Positions 37,931 through 45,905 of a stretch of 64,000 nucleotides of DNA are shown piece by piece. The stretch is from assembly GCF_026626665.1 (NCBI RefSeq), contig NZ_JAPNKE010000002.1, positions 1,613,204 to 1,677,203 of the forward strand. The letters run 5' to 3'. Each line of letters begins with the position of its first letter. Position 1 is the stretch's first letter. The DNA is from Nannocystis pusilla (GTDB lineage Bacteria > Myxococcota_A > Polyangia > Nannocystales > Nannocystaceae). The notes below the pieces were generated by a model. The model saw only the letters and a program-made list of their open reading frames with translations. It ran no database searches and had not been told where the DNA came from. The position numbers and the translations under genes are program-made.

Positions 37931-38756
37931 GCAGCCTCGATCTGCGCGGGGCGGCCGATCGCGCCGAGCTGCGCCTCGACGCGCGCACGCTCGCGCGGCT
38001 CGACGAGGTCGAGCGGACGGCGGCGATCCTGACGTGGCGCGGGCGCATGCTGAACGAGCACGTGTCGGCGCGCGTGTTCTCGGCGCTGGCGCAGCAGCTG
38101 GGCGCGCGGGGATCCGCGGCGATCGGCAGGCGCGAGTGGCGGCGATGGTGGCGGAGGAGTGGCGCCACGCCGATCGCTGCGCGGCGGTGGTCGAGGTGCT
38201 CGGGGGCGAGCCGGTGGTCGCGCTGCCGTCGCTGCCGGCGGTGCCCGAGCACGAGGACGCGGACCCGCTCGAGGCGGTGCTGCGCAACGTGATCAGCGTG
38301 TCGTGTTTGAGCGAGACCGTGGCGGTGGCGCTGATCGACGCGGAGCGCCGCTCGGCGGGGCCGCCGGCGCTGCAGCGGCTGCTGGCGGAGATCCTGGCCG
38401 ACGAGGTCGGGCACGCGCGGTTCGGCTGGCGGCTGCTCGAGGAGCTGGCGCCGTCGCTGTCACCGACGCTGCGCGAGCGGCTCGGCGATTATCTGGTGAT
38501 CGCGCTCGACGAGCTGGCGACGCACGAGCTGTCGCACTTGCCGGCGCGGGCGAGCCCGTCGGCCGCGGCCGAGGCGATCGGGGTGTGCGACGGGCACGCG
38601 GCGCGCCGGCTGTTCTTCGCCACGGTCCAGGAGGTGATCGTGCCCGGGCTGCAAGCGTCGGGGCTGCCGGCACTGTCGGCCTGGCGCGCGGCGCAGGCGA
38701 CCGGGACGTGGGCCGGAGCGATGAGGGGCGGGCGACCGCTCGCGCGGGCGTCGTGA
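37927..38756 (+). CDS. Ferritin-like domain protein, interrupted by one frameshift
   Basis: The ATG at 37927 overlaps the upstream stop. The first frame encodes about 60 residues with the helix MLNEHVSARVFSALAQQLGA. One missing G in the GGGG run at 38108-38111 separates it from RGDRQARVAAMVAEEWRHAD, which continues to 38756. Candidate di-iron ligands are Glu in LNEH, the EEWRH pair, Glu in CLSETVAV, and the DEVGHARFGW motif of the fourth helix. This four-helix pattern of two E and two ExxH-type sites is ferritin/rubrerythrin-like. The substrate or role (oxygenase or iron storage) is unknown. Its 3' end has been copied downstream in tandem. Confidence 0.75.
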
Positions 38757-38769
38757 CGCGGACTGGGGG

Positions 38770-38801
38770 CATGGGTGTTCGAGCATGTCCCAAGAGTCAT
38801 G
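38770..38801. repeat. CATG-N10 array, three nodes
   Basis: CATG at 38770, 38784 and 38798 with N10 GGTGTTCGAG and TCCCAAGAGT. It starts 14 bases past the ferritin-like stop codon. Confidence 0.7.
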
Positions 38802-38871
38802 TGTAGCGGCGAGGCGGCTGACGGCCAGCGGGCGACGCAGGCGACCGGATCGTGGGGCCGGAACGATGTGG

Positions 38872-38916
38872 CATGGGCTCGGAACATGTTCTCGTGAACA
38901 TGTCCTTCTGGTCATG
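38872..38916. repeat. CATG-N10 array, four nodes
   Basis: CATG at 38872, 38885, 38899 and 38913; the first step is 13 bases, the others 14. ACATGTTC-TCGT-GAACATGT is a perfect hairpin. Confidence 0.7.
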
Positions 38917-39016
38917 CGCAGCGGCGCGGCCGGCCACGCCCGCTGGCGGCCGGGATGTGGGCCAGGGCGATGACGTGCGGGGGGCCGCTCGCGCGGGCGT
39001 CGTCAGGGACTCGGGG

Positions 39017-39048
39017 CATGCTCGTTCGGGCATGCTCCGAGAGACATG
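39017..39048. repeat. CATG-N10 array, three nodes
   Basis: CATG at 39017, 39031 and 39045 with N10 CTCGTTCGGG and CTCCGAGAGA. Confidence 0.7.
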
Positions 39049-39144
39049 TGCAGCGACGAGGCCGCTGACGGCGCAGCGCGCGTCGTTGGTGGCATTCGCG
39101 ACCTCCAGCCGCGCGGGCGAGCGGAGGCGCAGGGTCCTTCAGGA

Positions 39145-39176
39145 CATGCGCTTTCGGGCATGTCCTCGGGGACATT
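39145..39176. repeat. CATG-N10 array, three nodes
   Basis: CATG at 39145 and 39159, CATT at 39173, with N10 CGCTTTCGGG and TCCTCGGGGA. It lies 25 bases past the stop of the LysR gene (39201). Confidence 0.7.
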
Positions 39177-39200
39177 CGCGGCGGCCTCCACGGCCCGGCC

Positions 39201-40128
39201 TCAGGCGATCGGGGCGCGGGCGAGCTCGGCTGCGAGGGCGCGGTAGGCGGCCTGGCGCGGGTCGTGGTCGCGGTAGAGGAGGCGGAAGTAGTCGAGCAGG
39301 AGGGCGACGCCGGGGAAGACGCGGCGCAGGCGACCGGCTTGCAGCTCGGCCTCGATCATGTAGAGGGGCAGGACCGCGACGCCCTCGCCGGCGAGCACCT
39401 GGACCTTGACGGCGGCGCCGAGGCCGAGCCAGCGGTGGCCGCCGAAGCGGGGCAGGGCCGGGGCCGCGGGGGCGCCGCTGAAGTAGTTGAAGAGGGGGAG
39501 GCGGGCGTCGATGTCGAGCAGGACGTGGCGCGGGACGTCCTCGGGGCGCGCGAGCGGGAGCCGGTCGAGCAGCTCGGGCGCGGCGACGAAGGCGTAGCGC
39601 TCCTCGTGCAGGCGCTCGGCGAGCAGGCGGCTGTCGTCGACGCGCGCCGAGGTGACGGCGCAGTCGACGAGGCCGCTGCGCAGGCGGTCGACGATCTCCT
39701 GACCCGACCCGAAGAACAGGTGCATGGTGAGCCGCGGGAGGGCGGCGCGCAGGCGCGGCAGGGCGGGCACGATCCACGACATGCCGAGCTCGAAGCGGGT
39801 GCCGAGGGTGAGCTCGATCGGCGGCGGGTCGTCCTCGCCGCGGACGACGCGGACGCAGGCGGCCGCCTCGCCCAGGCAGGCGCGCGCGCGGCAGCAGCGA
39901 CAGGCCGGCGTCGGTGAGCCGCACGGAGCGGGTGGTGCGGACGAACAGGGTCGCGCCGAGCTGCTCCTCGAGCAGGCGGATCCGCTGGCCGACGGCGGCA
40001 GGGGTCAGGGCGAGGGCGCGCGCGGCTGTCCTGAAGTTCAGGTGCTCGGCGGCGGCGACGAAGCAGCGCAGGCTGTCGATCGCGGGCAGGTCGCTGGCGG
40101 GCGGCGGGGCGGGGCGCGGCCGGCTCAC
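39201..40128 (-). CDS. LysR-family transcriptional regulator, interrupted by one frameshift
   Basis: GTG at 40128 overlaps the stop of the upstream APH-like gene (GTGA). The winged HTH is clear: IDSLRCFVAAAEHLNFRTAA, LTPAAVGQRIRLLEEQLG, LFVRTTRSVRLTDAG. The frame breaks in the GC-dinucleotide run at 39881-39890; restoring two bases joins LSLLPRAR to ACLGEAAACVRVVRGEDD. The effector domain then reads ELTLGTRFELGMSW, LRSGLVDCAVTSARVDD and GEGVAVLPLYMIEAEL, as in amino-acid or small-molecule sensing LysR proteins. Being downstream of, not divergent from, the APH-like gene is unusual for LysR. Confidence 0.82.
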
Positions 40129-41105
40129 GCGTGGTCCTGGCGGTACGACGCCAGCGCCGACTCGTGCGCGCGCTGGCCCCGGGCCTGGGCGCGCTCGCGC
40201 TGGTCGGCCCAGCCGGCGGCGGCGAGCCAGTCGGACAGCGGCTCGATGGCGCCGGCGAGGGCGCGAGCGCGGCGCAGGAGGGCGATCCGCTGGGACAGCC
40301 ACGGCTCGCGGATCGATCGGGTGGCCTGCATGGTGTCGGCGCTCGGATCGATGGTGGAAGTGACGGGCGGCAAGGCGGCGAGGTCGAGCGCGGGGTCGCC
40401 GAGGCGCAGCGCGTCCCAGCCGAGCACGTACCAGGCGCCCGCGGCGGTGACCCGCAGGTTGCCGGCCCGCAGCAAGGCGCCGTGGACCGGGAGGTCGGCG
40501 GGCACGGCGAACGACGGCGAGGAGCGCACGAGGGCGGTGACGCGGTCGACCTCGCCGGCGAGCCAGGCGAGGGTGGCGGGCTCGACGAACGGCGGGAGCG
40601 CGGCGCGAGCGGACCGCAAGACGGCGGTGCAGCGGGCGAAGTGCCCGGCGAGGTAGGCGTCGCAGCAGGTGTGCGACGGCCCGGGCAGGCGCGCGGCGAG
40701 GTCGCGGTCGGCGTGCAGGCGGCCGACGAGGGTGGTGAGGGCGCGAGCCAGATCTGGCGCTTCGGACAGGTCGCGCACGACGACGCCGTCGACGTGCTCG
40801 AGCAGGAGGCCGGCGAACGGAGTGTCGACGATCTCGAGCCAGCCGAGGATCCGCGGCGCGTGGTAGCGGGCGGCCAGGGCAGGACCGAGGTCGTGCCAGC
40901 GGCGCAGGGCCGCCTGGCCGGCGAGGTCGCCGGCGAGCTCGAGGTCGTAGCGGGCGCCGGCGTCGGCGATCGAGAAGGAGGCCCGCGCGGGGTCGCCTCG
41001 CTCCGGCAGGTGGCGCACGGCGAGGGTCGCCGGGTCGAGCGCGAGTCCGGCCGCGAGCATGCGGACCTGGGCCGTGACGCGCGAGTTGAGCTCGGACAGG
41101 AGCAT
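40125..41105 (-). CDS. Aminoglycoside-phosphotransferase-fold protein, probably a pseudokinase
   Basis: A 326-residue protein with the APH layout: N-lobe FSIADAGARYDLELAG, hinge region LLLEHVDGVVVRDL, helix LARALTTLVGRLHADRDLAA, and a catalytic-loop equivalent LPVHGALLRAGNLRV followed by YVLGWDALRLGDPALDLA. In active APH enzymes the loop is HGDLxxxN and the metal site is I/LDWxD. Here the catalytic Asp is Ala (HGAL) while the Asn is kept, and the DWE/DWD motif is GWD. Phosphotransfer is therefore doubtful. The four-base overlap with a LysR gene suggests a regulatory or ligand-binding role, which is inference. Confidence 0.7.
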   Translation of the reverse strand: MLLSELNSRVTAQVRMLAAGLALDPATLAVRHLPERGDPARASFSIADAGARYDLELAGDLAGQAALRRWHDLGPALAARYHAPRILGWLEIVDTPFAGLLLEHVDGVVVRDLSEAPDLARALTTLVGRLHADRDLAARLPGPSHTCCDAYLAGHFARCTAVLRSARAALPPFVEPATLAWLAGEVDRVTALVRSSPSFAVPADLPVHGALLRAGNLRVTAAGAWYVLGWDALRLGDPALDLAALPPVTSTIDPSADTMQATRSIREPWLSQRIALLRRARALAGAIEPLSDWLAAAGWADQRERAQARGQRAHESALASYRQDHA

Positions 41106-41243
41106 CGAGGCGGGACACTATACGCGGGCCCGGGCCCGGGCAGGAGGCCCCCCGCAGATCGGGCTTTGCGCCCGGGATCGCGCGGCGCTGCGGGTCGCCC
41201 GGCGCGCGCCCCCGCGGGCGGCGGGCGTGTTAGCCTGAGGAAC

Positions 41244-41504
41244 ATGCCCACGCCCGACTCGATGCAGCGGCTGGCCTCGCGGGGTGTCGCCGCGGCCGCC
41301 GTGATGGTCCTCCTCGGCGGCGCCGCGCTCCTCGGCCTCGAGAGCTGCGCCCAGACCGGCACCAGCAAGCCGATCCAGGCGGCCGAGCCGAAGCCGGCGC
41401 AGGACCCCGACGGCGAGCCGGCGCCGAAGCCGGAGCCGGAGCCGGTGAAGGTGACGGACCCGCCGCCGGAGCCTGTAGACCTGCACCCGCCGCCGGTGAC
41501 CTGA
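41244..41504 (+). CDS. Small Pro-rich lipoprotein
   Basis: An 86-residue lipoprotein with GAGGA just upstream of ATG 41244. The signal ASRGVAAAAVMVLLGGAALLGLESC ends with Cys near residue 35. The rest is a Pro/Glu/Lys-rich extended tail (PKPEPEPVKV, then PPPEPVDLHPPPVT). A second lipoprotein of the same design follows at 41801, so they may be an old duplication. Such tails may span or bind peptidoglycan; that is inference. Confidence 0.6.
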   Translation: MPTPDSMQRLASRGVAAAAVMVLLGGAALLGLESCAQTGTSKPIQAAEPKPAQDPDGEPAPKPEPEPVKVTDPPPEPVDLHPPPVT

Positions 41505-41527
41505 GCGGCGGAGGTTGATCGCGGGAA

Positions 41528-41615
41528 CATGCCCGAAAGGGCATGTGGTGAAGTGCATGTTCTTTCGGGCATGGCGGAAAGAGCATGTCGCATGGCACAT
41601 GTTCTCAGGGACATG
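41528..41615. repeat. CATG-N10 array, seven perfectly spaced nodes
   Basis: CATG occurs at 41528, 41542, 41556, 41570, 41584, 41598 and 41612, always 14 bases apart. The first period is CATGCCC-GAAA-GGGCATG, a seven-base-pair stem with a GNRA tetraloop. It begins 24 bases after the stop of the small lipoprotein gene and ends 186 bases before the next start. Confidence 0.9.
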
Positions 41616-41800
41616 AACAGCCGGCGGCGAGCCGAGCGCCTGCGCGCGCGAGGCAGGGGATAGGGGTGCGTGCGGGCGGTCCCGGGCGACGCTCGGCTCG
41701 CGCGCGCGGGCCGGAGTGGTTCGCGTGATCGCTCTCCGCTCGCCTCCACTCGCGTGCGCGTCGGGTGTGGCCCGGCGCGGCGGCGTGGTAGCGTGGGTGC

Positions 41801-42138
41801 ATGTCGAAGCCGCCCCGCCCGCGCTCCTCTGCTCCTCCGACCCGTCGCGCGCCGCTCGTGGTCACGTTGACGGCCGCGTGGCTGTCGCTCGGCGCGGTGG
41901 CGGCGGCCGGTTGTACCGGCGCGGCGCCGGCACCCAAGACCGGCGACAAGGAGGCGGCGCCGAAGCAGCCGACGCCGCCGCAGACGCCGGGCAATCAGCC
42001 GTACGCGCCGCCGCCGCCCGACGTGAAACTGCCGCCGCAGCCGGAGCCGCAGCCGCAGCCGGAGCCGGAGCCGCAGCCGAAGGTCCCCGATCCGCAGCCC
42101 GAGCCGCGGCCGCGGCCCTGCCGCCGCCGCCGACCTAG
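41801..42138 (+). CDS. Small Pro-rich lipoprotein, probably frameshifted near its end
   Basis: A lipoprotein signal (VVTLTAAWLSLGAVAAAGC, Cys about residue 38) precedes a mature part dominated by PQPEPQPQPEPEPQP repeats. As written, the frame runs on into the next gene with an Arg-rich tail. Restoring one C in the CCC at 42116-42118 instead gives PRPRPLPPPPT and a TAG at 42136-42138, mirroring the PPPVT end of the lipoprotein at 41244. That reading also frees the GTG start of the next gene. I favour it, but the tail is repetitive. Confidence 0.6.
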
Positions 42139-42162
42139 GCGTGGTCCGCGAGGGGTGAGGAC

Positions 42163-43191
42163 GTGGCGGTCGTCGAGTCCGCGCCGGCTGTCGCGGGGCC
42201 CATCGACTGGCTCCGCGGGCCGCGCTTCGATCTGTCGCTGATCGTCGGCGTGCTGGCGCTGGCGCTGGTGCTCGGCGCGGCCGGGTGCGCCTCGCCGGCG
42301 CTGTTCGCCGCGGTCATCGCGGTCGATTTCTGGCTGCTGGCCTACCCGCACGCGCTGTCGACGTTCACGCGGATCGCGTTCGACCGCGAGGGCGCGCGGG
42401 CCCACGCGTTCCTGCTGTTCGGGCTGCCGCCGCTGGTGTTCGCGGCCACGGCCGGGGCGGTGGCGCTCGGCGGGGTGCTGGCGCTCAACACGATCTACTT
42501 CTTCTGGCAGTCGTGGCACTACACCCGGCAGAGCTACGGGATCGCCCGCGCCTACCACCGCAGCGCGGGCATCGATCCGGCCGGCGATCGCCTCAGCGAC
42601 GTGGTGGTGTTCGCCTGGCCGCTGTGGGGCCTGCTGCACCGCGCGCACCAGCAGCCGGCGGAGTTCTACGGCGGGCCGATCTGGCTGCCTTCGGTGCCGA
42701 AGTCGCTGGTGGTGGTGGCCGGGGCGCTGGCCCTCGCGGCGCTGGGGCTGTGGACCATGCGGCACCTGCGAGCGCTGGCCGCGGGGCGCCCGCGCAGCAC
42801 GGGACACGCGCTGTTCGTGCTTTCGCACGTGGTGATCACGGCGGTCAGCTACCTGGTGGTCCGCGAGATCACGCTCGGCTGGCTGTTCATCAACATCTGG
42901 CACAACGCGCAGTACCTGCTGTTCGTGTGGGCGATGAACGCCCGCCGGTTCCGCGGCGGGATCGATCCGCGGCGGCCGTTCCTGTCGCGCCTGTGCCAGC
43001 CCGAGCAGGCGCTGCGCTACGCGCTGGTGTGCCTGGCGCTGTCGTCGGGCTTCTACTTCGCGCTCGGCCAGGCGACGGGGCGGATGTCCTGGGAGGTCCT
43101 GCCGTTCGTGCTCGTCTGCCACCAGACGGTCAACTTCCACCACTACATCGTCGACGCGGTGATCTGGCGCTCGCGCGCGCGGCGGGCGTGA
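42163..43191 (+). CDS. Polytopic membrane protein with conserved His motifs
   Basis: A 342-residue protein with about eight membrane segments, from GTG 42163 after a GTGAGG site. Histidines recur in membrane contexts: AYPHALSTFTR, FWQSWHYTRQSYG, LHRAHQQPAEF, NIWHNAQYLLFVWAMN and CHQTVNFHHYIVDAVIW. Their placement recalls metal- or heme-binding membrane enzymes such as desaturases, but spacing does not match the eight-His desaturase boxes that I know. I recall similar uncharacterised proteins in myxobacteria. A diiron or heme cofactor is inference. It converges on the next minus-strand gene across a CATG array. Confidence 0.7.
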   Translation: MAVVESAPAVAGPIDWLRGPRFDLSLIVGVLALALVLGAAGCASPALFAAVIAVDFWLLAYPHALSTFTRIAFDREGARAHAFLLFGLPPLVFAATAGAVALGGVLALNTIYFFWQSWHYTRQSYGIARAYHRSAGIDPAGDRLSDVVVFAWPLWGLLHRAHQQPAEFYGGPIWLPSVPKSLVVVAGALALAALGLWTMRHLRALAAGRPRSTGHALFVLSHVVITAVSYLVVREITLGWLFINIWHNAQYLLFVWAMNARRFRGGIDPRRPFLSRLCQPEQALRYALVCLALSSGFYFALGQATGRMSWEVLPFVLVCHQTVNFHHYIVDAVIWRSRARRA

Positions 43192-43200
43192 ACCCGAGGA

Positions 43201-43260
43201 CATGTCTTGAAGAGCATGCCCGTAGGGGCATGTTTTCAAGAGCATGTCGATTGGGTCATG
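43201..43260. repeat. CATG-N10 array, five nodes, between convergent genes
   Basis: CATG at 43201, 43215, 43229, 43243 and 43257. CATGCCC-GTAG-GGGCATG is the core; CTTGAA and TTCAAG pair outside it to give a longer nested hairpin. It starts 9 bases after one stop and overlaps the other (43256-43258). Confidence 0.88.
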
Positions 43261-43891
43261 GCTCGTCGAGCGCGGCGGCGCGGGCGAGGTGCTCGCGGGC
43301 CTGACCGGCGTTGCCGCCGTGGGCGGCTCGCTCGCGGTGGGCGAAGGCGACGAAGCGGCGCAGCTCGCGGTCGTCCGGGCGCTCGCGCACGAGGGCCTCG
43401 TAGACCGCGAACACGCCCGGCCAGCCGGGCTCGGGGCAGTGCCAGCGCCGGACCTCGGCGCAGCCCTCGGCGAGGGTGTACTCGTCGAGCCAGCGGTCGT
43501 CGGCGTCGCCGGTCGAGCGCACGAACAGGCGCACGTCTTCGAGGAAGACGGCCAGGCGATCGAGCGCCCAGCGCAGGTTGCGGGCGTCGATGTAGCAGAC
43601 GTCCGCGAGCTGCTCGAGCGAGAGCAGGTCCTGGCCGGGCTCGCCGCGATCGAGGGACCAGCCCCACGCGTGATCGTCACGGTTGATGCGCTGCAGCGGC
43701 CAGTGCTGCGCGGGCAGGGCCTCGATGGCGGCGTCGAGCTCGGCGGCGGCCCCGGGGCGCACGGGGATCAGGGCGCGGTAGTCGTCGCACCAGGGCGCGA
43801 CCTGCTGGAACCACAGGCGATAGCGACCGAAGTAGGCCGGGTCGCGGTCGCGGACGAATTCGCGGACGGCGGGGAAAGGCTGCGGGGTCAT
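43256..43891 (-). CDS. Uncharacterised soluble protein of 211 residues
   Basis: From ATG 43891 the product starts MTPQPFPAVREFVRDRDPAY and is mainly helical, with YFGRYRLWFQQVAPWCDDYRA-like aromatic runs, NRDDHAWGWSLDRGEPG, EQLADVCYIDARNLRWALDRL and a C-terminal FVAFAHRERAAHGG helix. No signal peptide, membrane span or catalytic motif is seen. Its stop codon is formed inside the last CATG node of the repeat array. I do not recognise the family. Confidence 0.6.
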   Translation of the reverse strand: MTPQPFPAVREFVRDRDPAYFGRYRLWFQQVAPWCDDYRALIPVRPGAAAELDAAIEALPAQHWPLQRINRDDHAWGWSLDRGEPGQDLLSLEQLADVCYIDARNLRWALDRLAVFLEDVRLFVRSTGDADDRWLDEYTLAEGCAEVRRWHCPEPGWPGVFAVYEALVRERPDDRELRRFVAFAHRERAAHGGNAGQAREHLARAAALDEP

Positions 43892-43964
43892 GCGGCCGGC
43901 GCCCGAGGATGGCACGCGCGGCGGGGACGTGACAGCGACGCGGTGCGCGTGCGAGGATGCTCGC

Positions 43965-45220
43965 ATGCGCGCGAACGGGCTGATACGCGGGGTGTGGTGG
44001 GGGGCGCTGGCGATGACGGCGTGCGGCGATCCGGACCCCGGCGGGGCGGCGAGCGAGACCGGCGCCTCGACGAGCACGAGCACGGGCACGGGCACGAGCA
44101 CGAGCACGACCACGACGGGCGAGGCGCCGACGACCACCGCGGTGCCGACGTCCGGCTCAGGGTCCGGCGGGGAGACGACGACCACCGGCTCGACCTCGTC
44201 GACGTCGGAGGCTTCGAGCTCGACCACCGAGGCGGAGACGTCGACGACGTCGACGACGTCGACGACGACCACCGGTGACACGACCGACGGCGAGACCGAC
44301 ACGACCGGTGGGCCCGTCGACGAGGTGCTGACGCTGCAGCACGTGCAGGTCAAGGGGACGCACAACAGCTATCACGTCGAGCCGCTGCTGCCGTTCGACG
44401 CGAGCCACGAGTACAGCCACGCGCCGCTCGACGTGCAGCTCGGCGAGCAGGGCGTGCGGGCGTTCGAGCTCGACGTCCACAAGGGCGTCAGCGAGTTCGA
44501 GGTCTATCACATCACCGTGATCGACTCGTCGGCGACCTGCACCGACGTGCCCGAGTGCCTGGGCCTGGTGCGCGACTGGTCGCTGGCGCACCCGCAGCAC
44601 CTGCCGATCGTGATTTGGATCGAGATCAAGGACTCGACCGGCGGGCTGCCGATCGGGGCGTCCGACCTCGACGCGCTCGACGACACGATTCGCGAGGTGC
44701 TGCCGCCCGAGCAGCTGTTCACGCCGGACGACCTGCAGGCCGGCCACCCGAGCGTGCGCGCGGCCCTCGAGGCCGACGGCTGGCCGACGCTGGCGCAGCT
44801 GCGCGGGCAGATCCTGATGGTGCTGCTCAACGTCGAGGAGGGGCACGCGGACGATTACACGGCCGGGTACACGTCGCTGGCCGGGCGGGCGATGTTCGCC
44901 CGGGCGGCGCCGGGCCAGTTCTCGGCGCCGTGGGCGGCGATAGCGAAGCTCGGGATCGACGAGGACGAGGCGATCGCGCAGGCCCACGCGGGGAGGATGC
45001 TGATCGCCACCAACGTGTGCGGCGCGGGCGAGGCCGACGCCGACTGCGAGGCGAAGGCGGAGGCGGCCAAGGCGGCCGGGATCCACATGCTCAAGGACGA
45101 CTTCCCGGCGCCGGCCGACGGCAAGACCTACTTTTGGACTTCCCCGACGGCAACCCGGCCCGCTGCAACCCGGTGACCGCGCCGCCGGAGTGCACGAGCG
45201 CGGCCCTGGAGGACCTGTGA
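43965..45220 (+). CDS. PI-PLC-fold stalked lipoprotein, frameshifted near the C-terminus
   Basis: GAGG precedes ATG 43965. The signal GVWWGALAMTAC is followed by about 95 residues of Thr/Ser/Gly stalk. The catalytic domain opens VQVKGTHNSYHVEPLLPF, where His corresponds to the general acid/base of the PI-PLC TIM barrel, and continues GVRAFELDVHKG, LPIVIWIEIKDSTG, LRGQILMVLLN and GIHMLKDDFPAP. This is the bacterial Ca-dependent PLC-like group; the true substrate is unclear. One missing T in the TTTT at 45132-45135 separates GKTYF from LDFPDGNPARCNPV, and the restored frame ends at 45220. The next gene overlaps this stop. Confidence 0.85.
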
Positions 45221-45627
45221 GGCGGGCGAGCGTGATCGCGGGCGCGTTGCTGTGCGGCTGCGTGCGCGGCGAGCCGCCGAGCGCGTCGCCGGGGACGGCG
45301 AGCGATCCGACGGGGGCAGCGGCAGCGCGAGAGAAGCCGGAGAGCGCGGTCGTTGCCGCAGAGGGGAGCGCCGGGGAGGCCGGGGCCGAGAAGCCGGAGG
45401 AACCCGCGGGCGCGACGAGACCGGCGGATGCCGCGAAGGATGAGGTGCCGCCGCCGCATCGGCGCGCGGACGACGGCCGCTGCGAGCCGATGCCGAAGAA
45501 AGGCGCTCCGTGCCGCGCGGGGGACGGCTATTGCGTGCTGTCGTGGGGCGAGCCGGGCGGGTACAGCGAGGCGCTGTGGTGCCGCGACGGCCGCTGGCAG
45601 CTCGAGCAGGAGCGCAACCTGCCGTGA
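45217..45627 (+). CDS. Small lipoprotein coupled to the PLC-like gene
   Basis: A 136-residue protein from GTG 45217, which overlaps the restored PLC stop (GTGA) and has GGAGGA four bases upstream. The leader RRASVIAGALLCGC gives a lipobox. A 65-residue Ala/Glu/Pro-rich linker leads to a compact Cys-rich end: CEPMPKKGAPCRAGDGYCVLSWGEPG and WCRDGRWQLEQ. The WC.DG.W motif recurs in secreted myxobacterial proteins. The overlap with the corrected stop supports the frameshift repair upstream. Confidence 0.75.
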   Translation: MRRASVIAGALLCGCVRGEPPSASPGTASDPTGAAAAREKPESAVVAAEGSAGEAGAEKPEEPAGATRPADAAKDEVPPPHRRADDGRCEPMPKKGAPCRAGDGYCVLSWGEPGGYSEALWCRDGRWQLEQERNLP

Positions 45628-45793
45628 GGCGCGGGCGACCGGAGGGACTCGCGTGGGGGCCGACGTTCGCTCAGGGGACGGCGGACGTGCTCGCGGGCTC
45701 CTGCGCGCTGCTTGCGTCAGGGCTCCTGCTGCGGCCGCCAGCGTGCGGTCCGAGCCCGAGGCCCGCGCGGCGGGACGGCCCGGCGACGCGATC

Positions 45794-45895
45794 GATGCTC
45801 CAAGAGACATGTTCGTAAGAGAATGGCGCCAAGGACATGCTCATTCGGGCATGTCCTTGTAGACATGCTCTCGAGAGCATGGCGAAAGGGGCAGG
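45794..45895. repeat. CATG-N10 array, eight nodes, between convergent genes
   Basis: Nodes at 45794 (GATG), 45808 (CATG), 45822 (AATG), 45836, 45850, 45864, 45878 (CATG) and 45892 (CAGG) keep the 14-bp step for 98 bases. CAAGGACATGC pairs exactly with GCATGTCCTTG around 45832-45860, and CATGCTCTCGAGAGCATG (45864-45881) is a perfect palindrome. Confidence 0.9.
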
Positions 45896-45905
45896 CGCCA
45901 GGCGC

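Larger units (their letters stand above)
38694..39080. repeat. Tandem triplication of the ferritin-like gene's 3' end with CATG arrays
   Basis: Three diverged units start near 38694, 38838 and 38944. Units one and three share CGCTCGCGCGGGCGTCGT and GTGGGCC blocks; all three share GCGACCGG- or GCCGGGAT-type openings and an AGCG(G/A)CG block after the CATG array. The first unit includes the last 60 coding bases and the stop of the ferritin-like gene. The middle unit lacks about 35 bases. Confidence 0.75.

Noticed and set aside
40125..41105. Calling the APH-fold protein an aminoglycoside resistance enzyme
   Set aside because: The catalytic Asp is replaced and there is no supporting context, so a resistance call is not justified.
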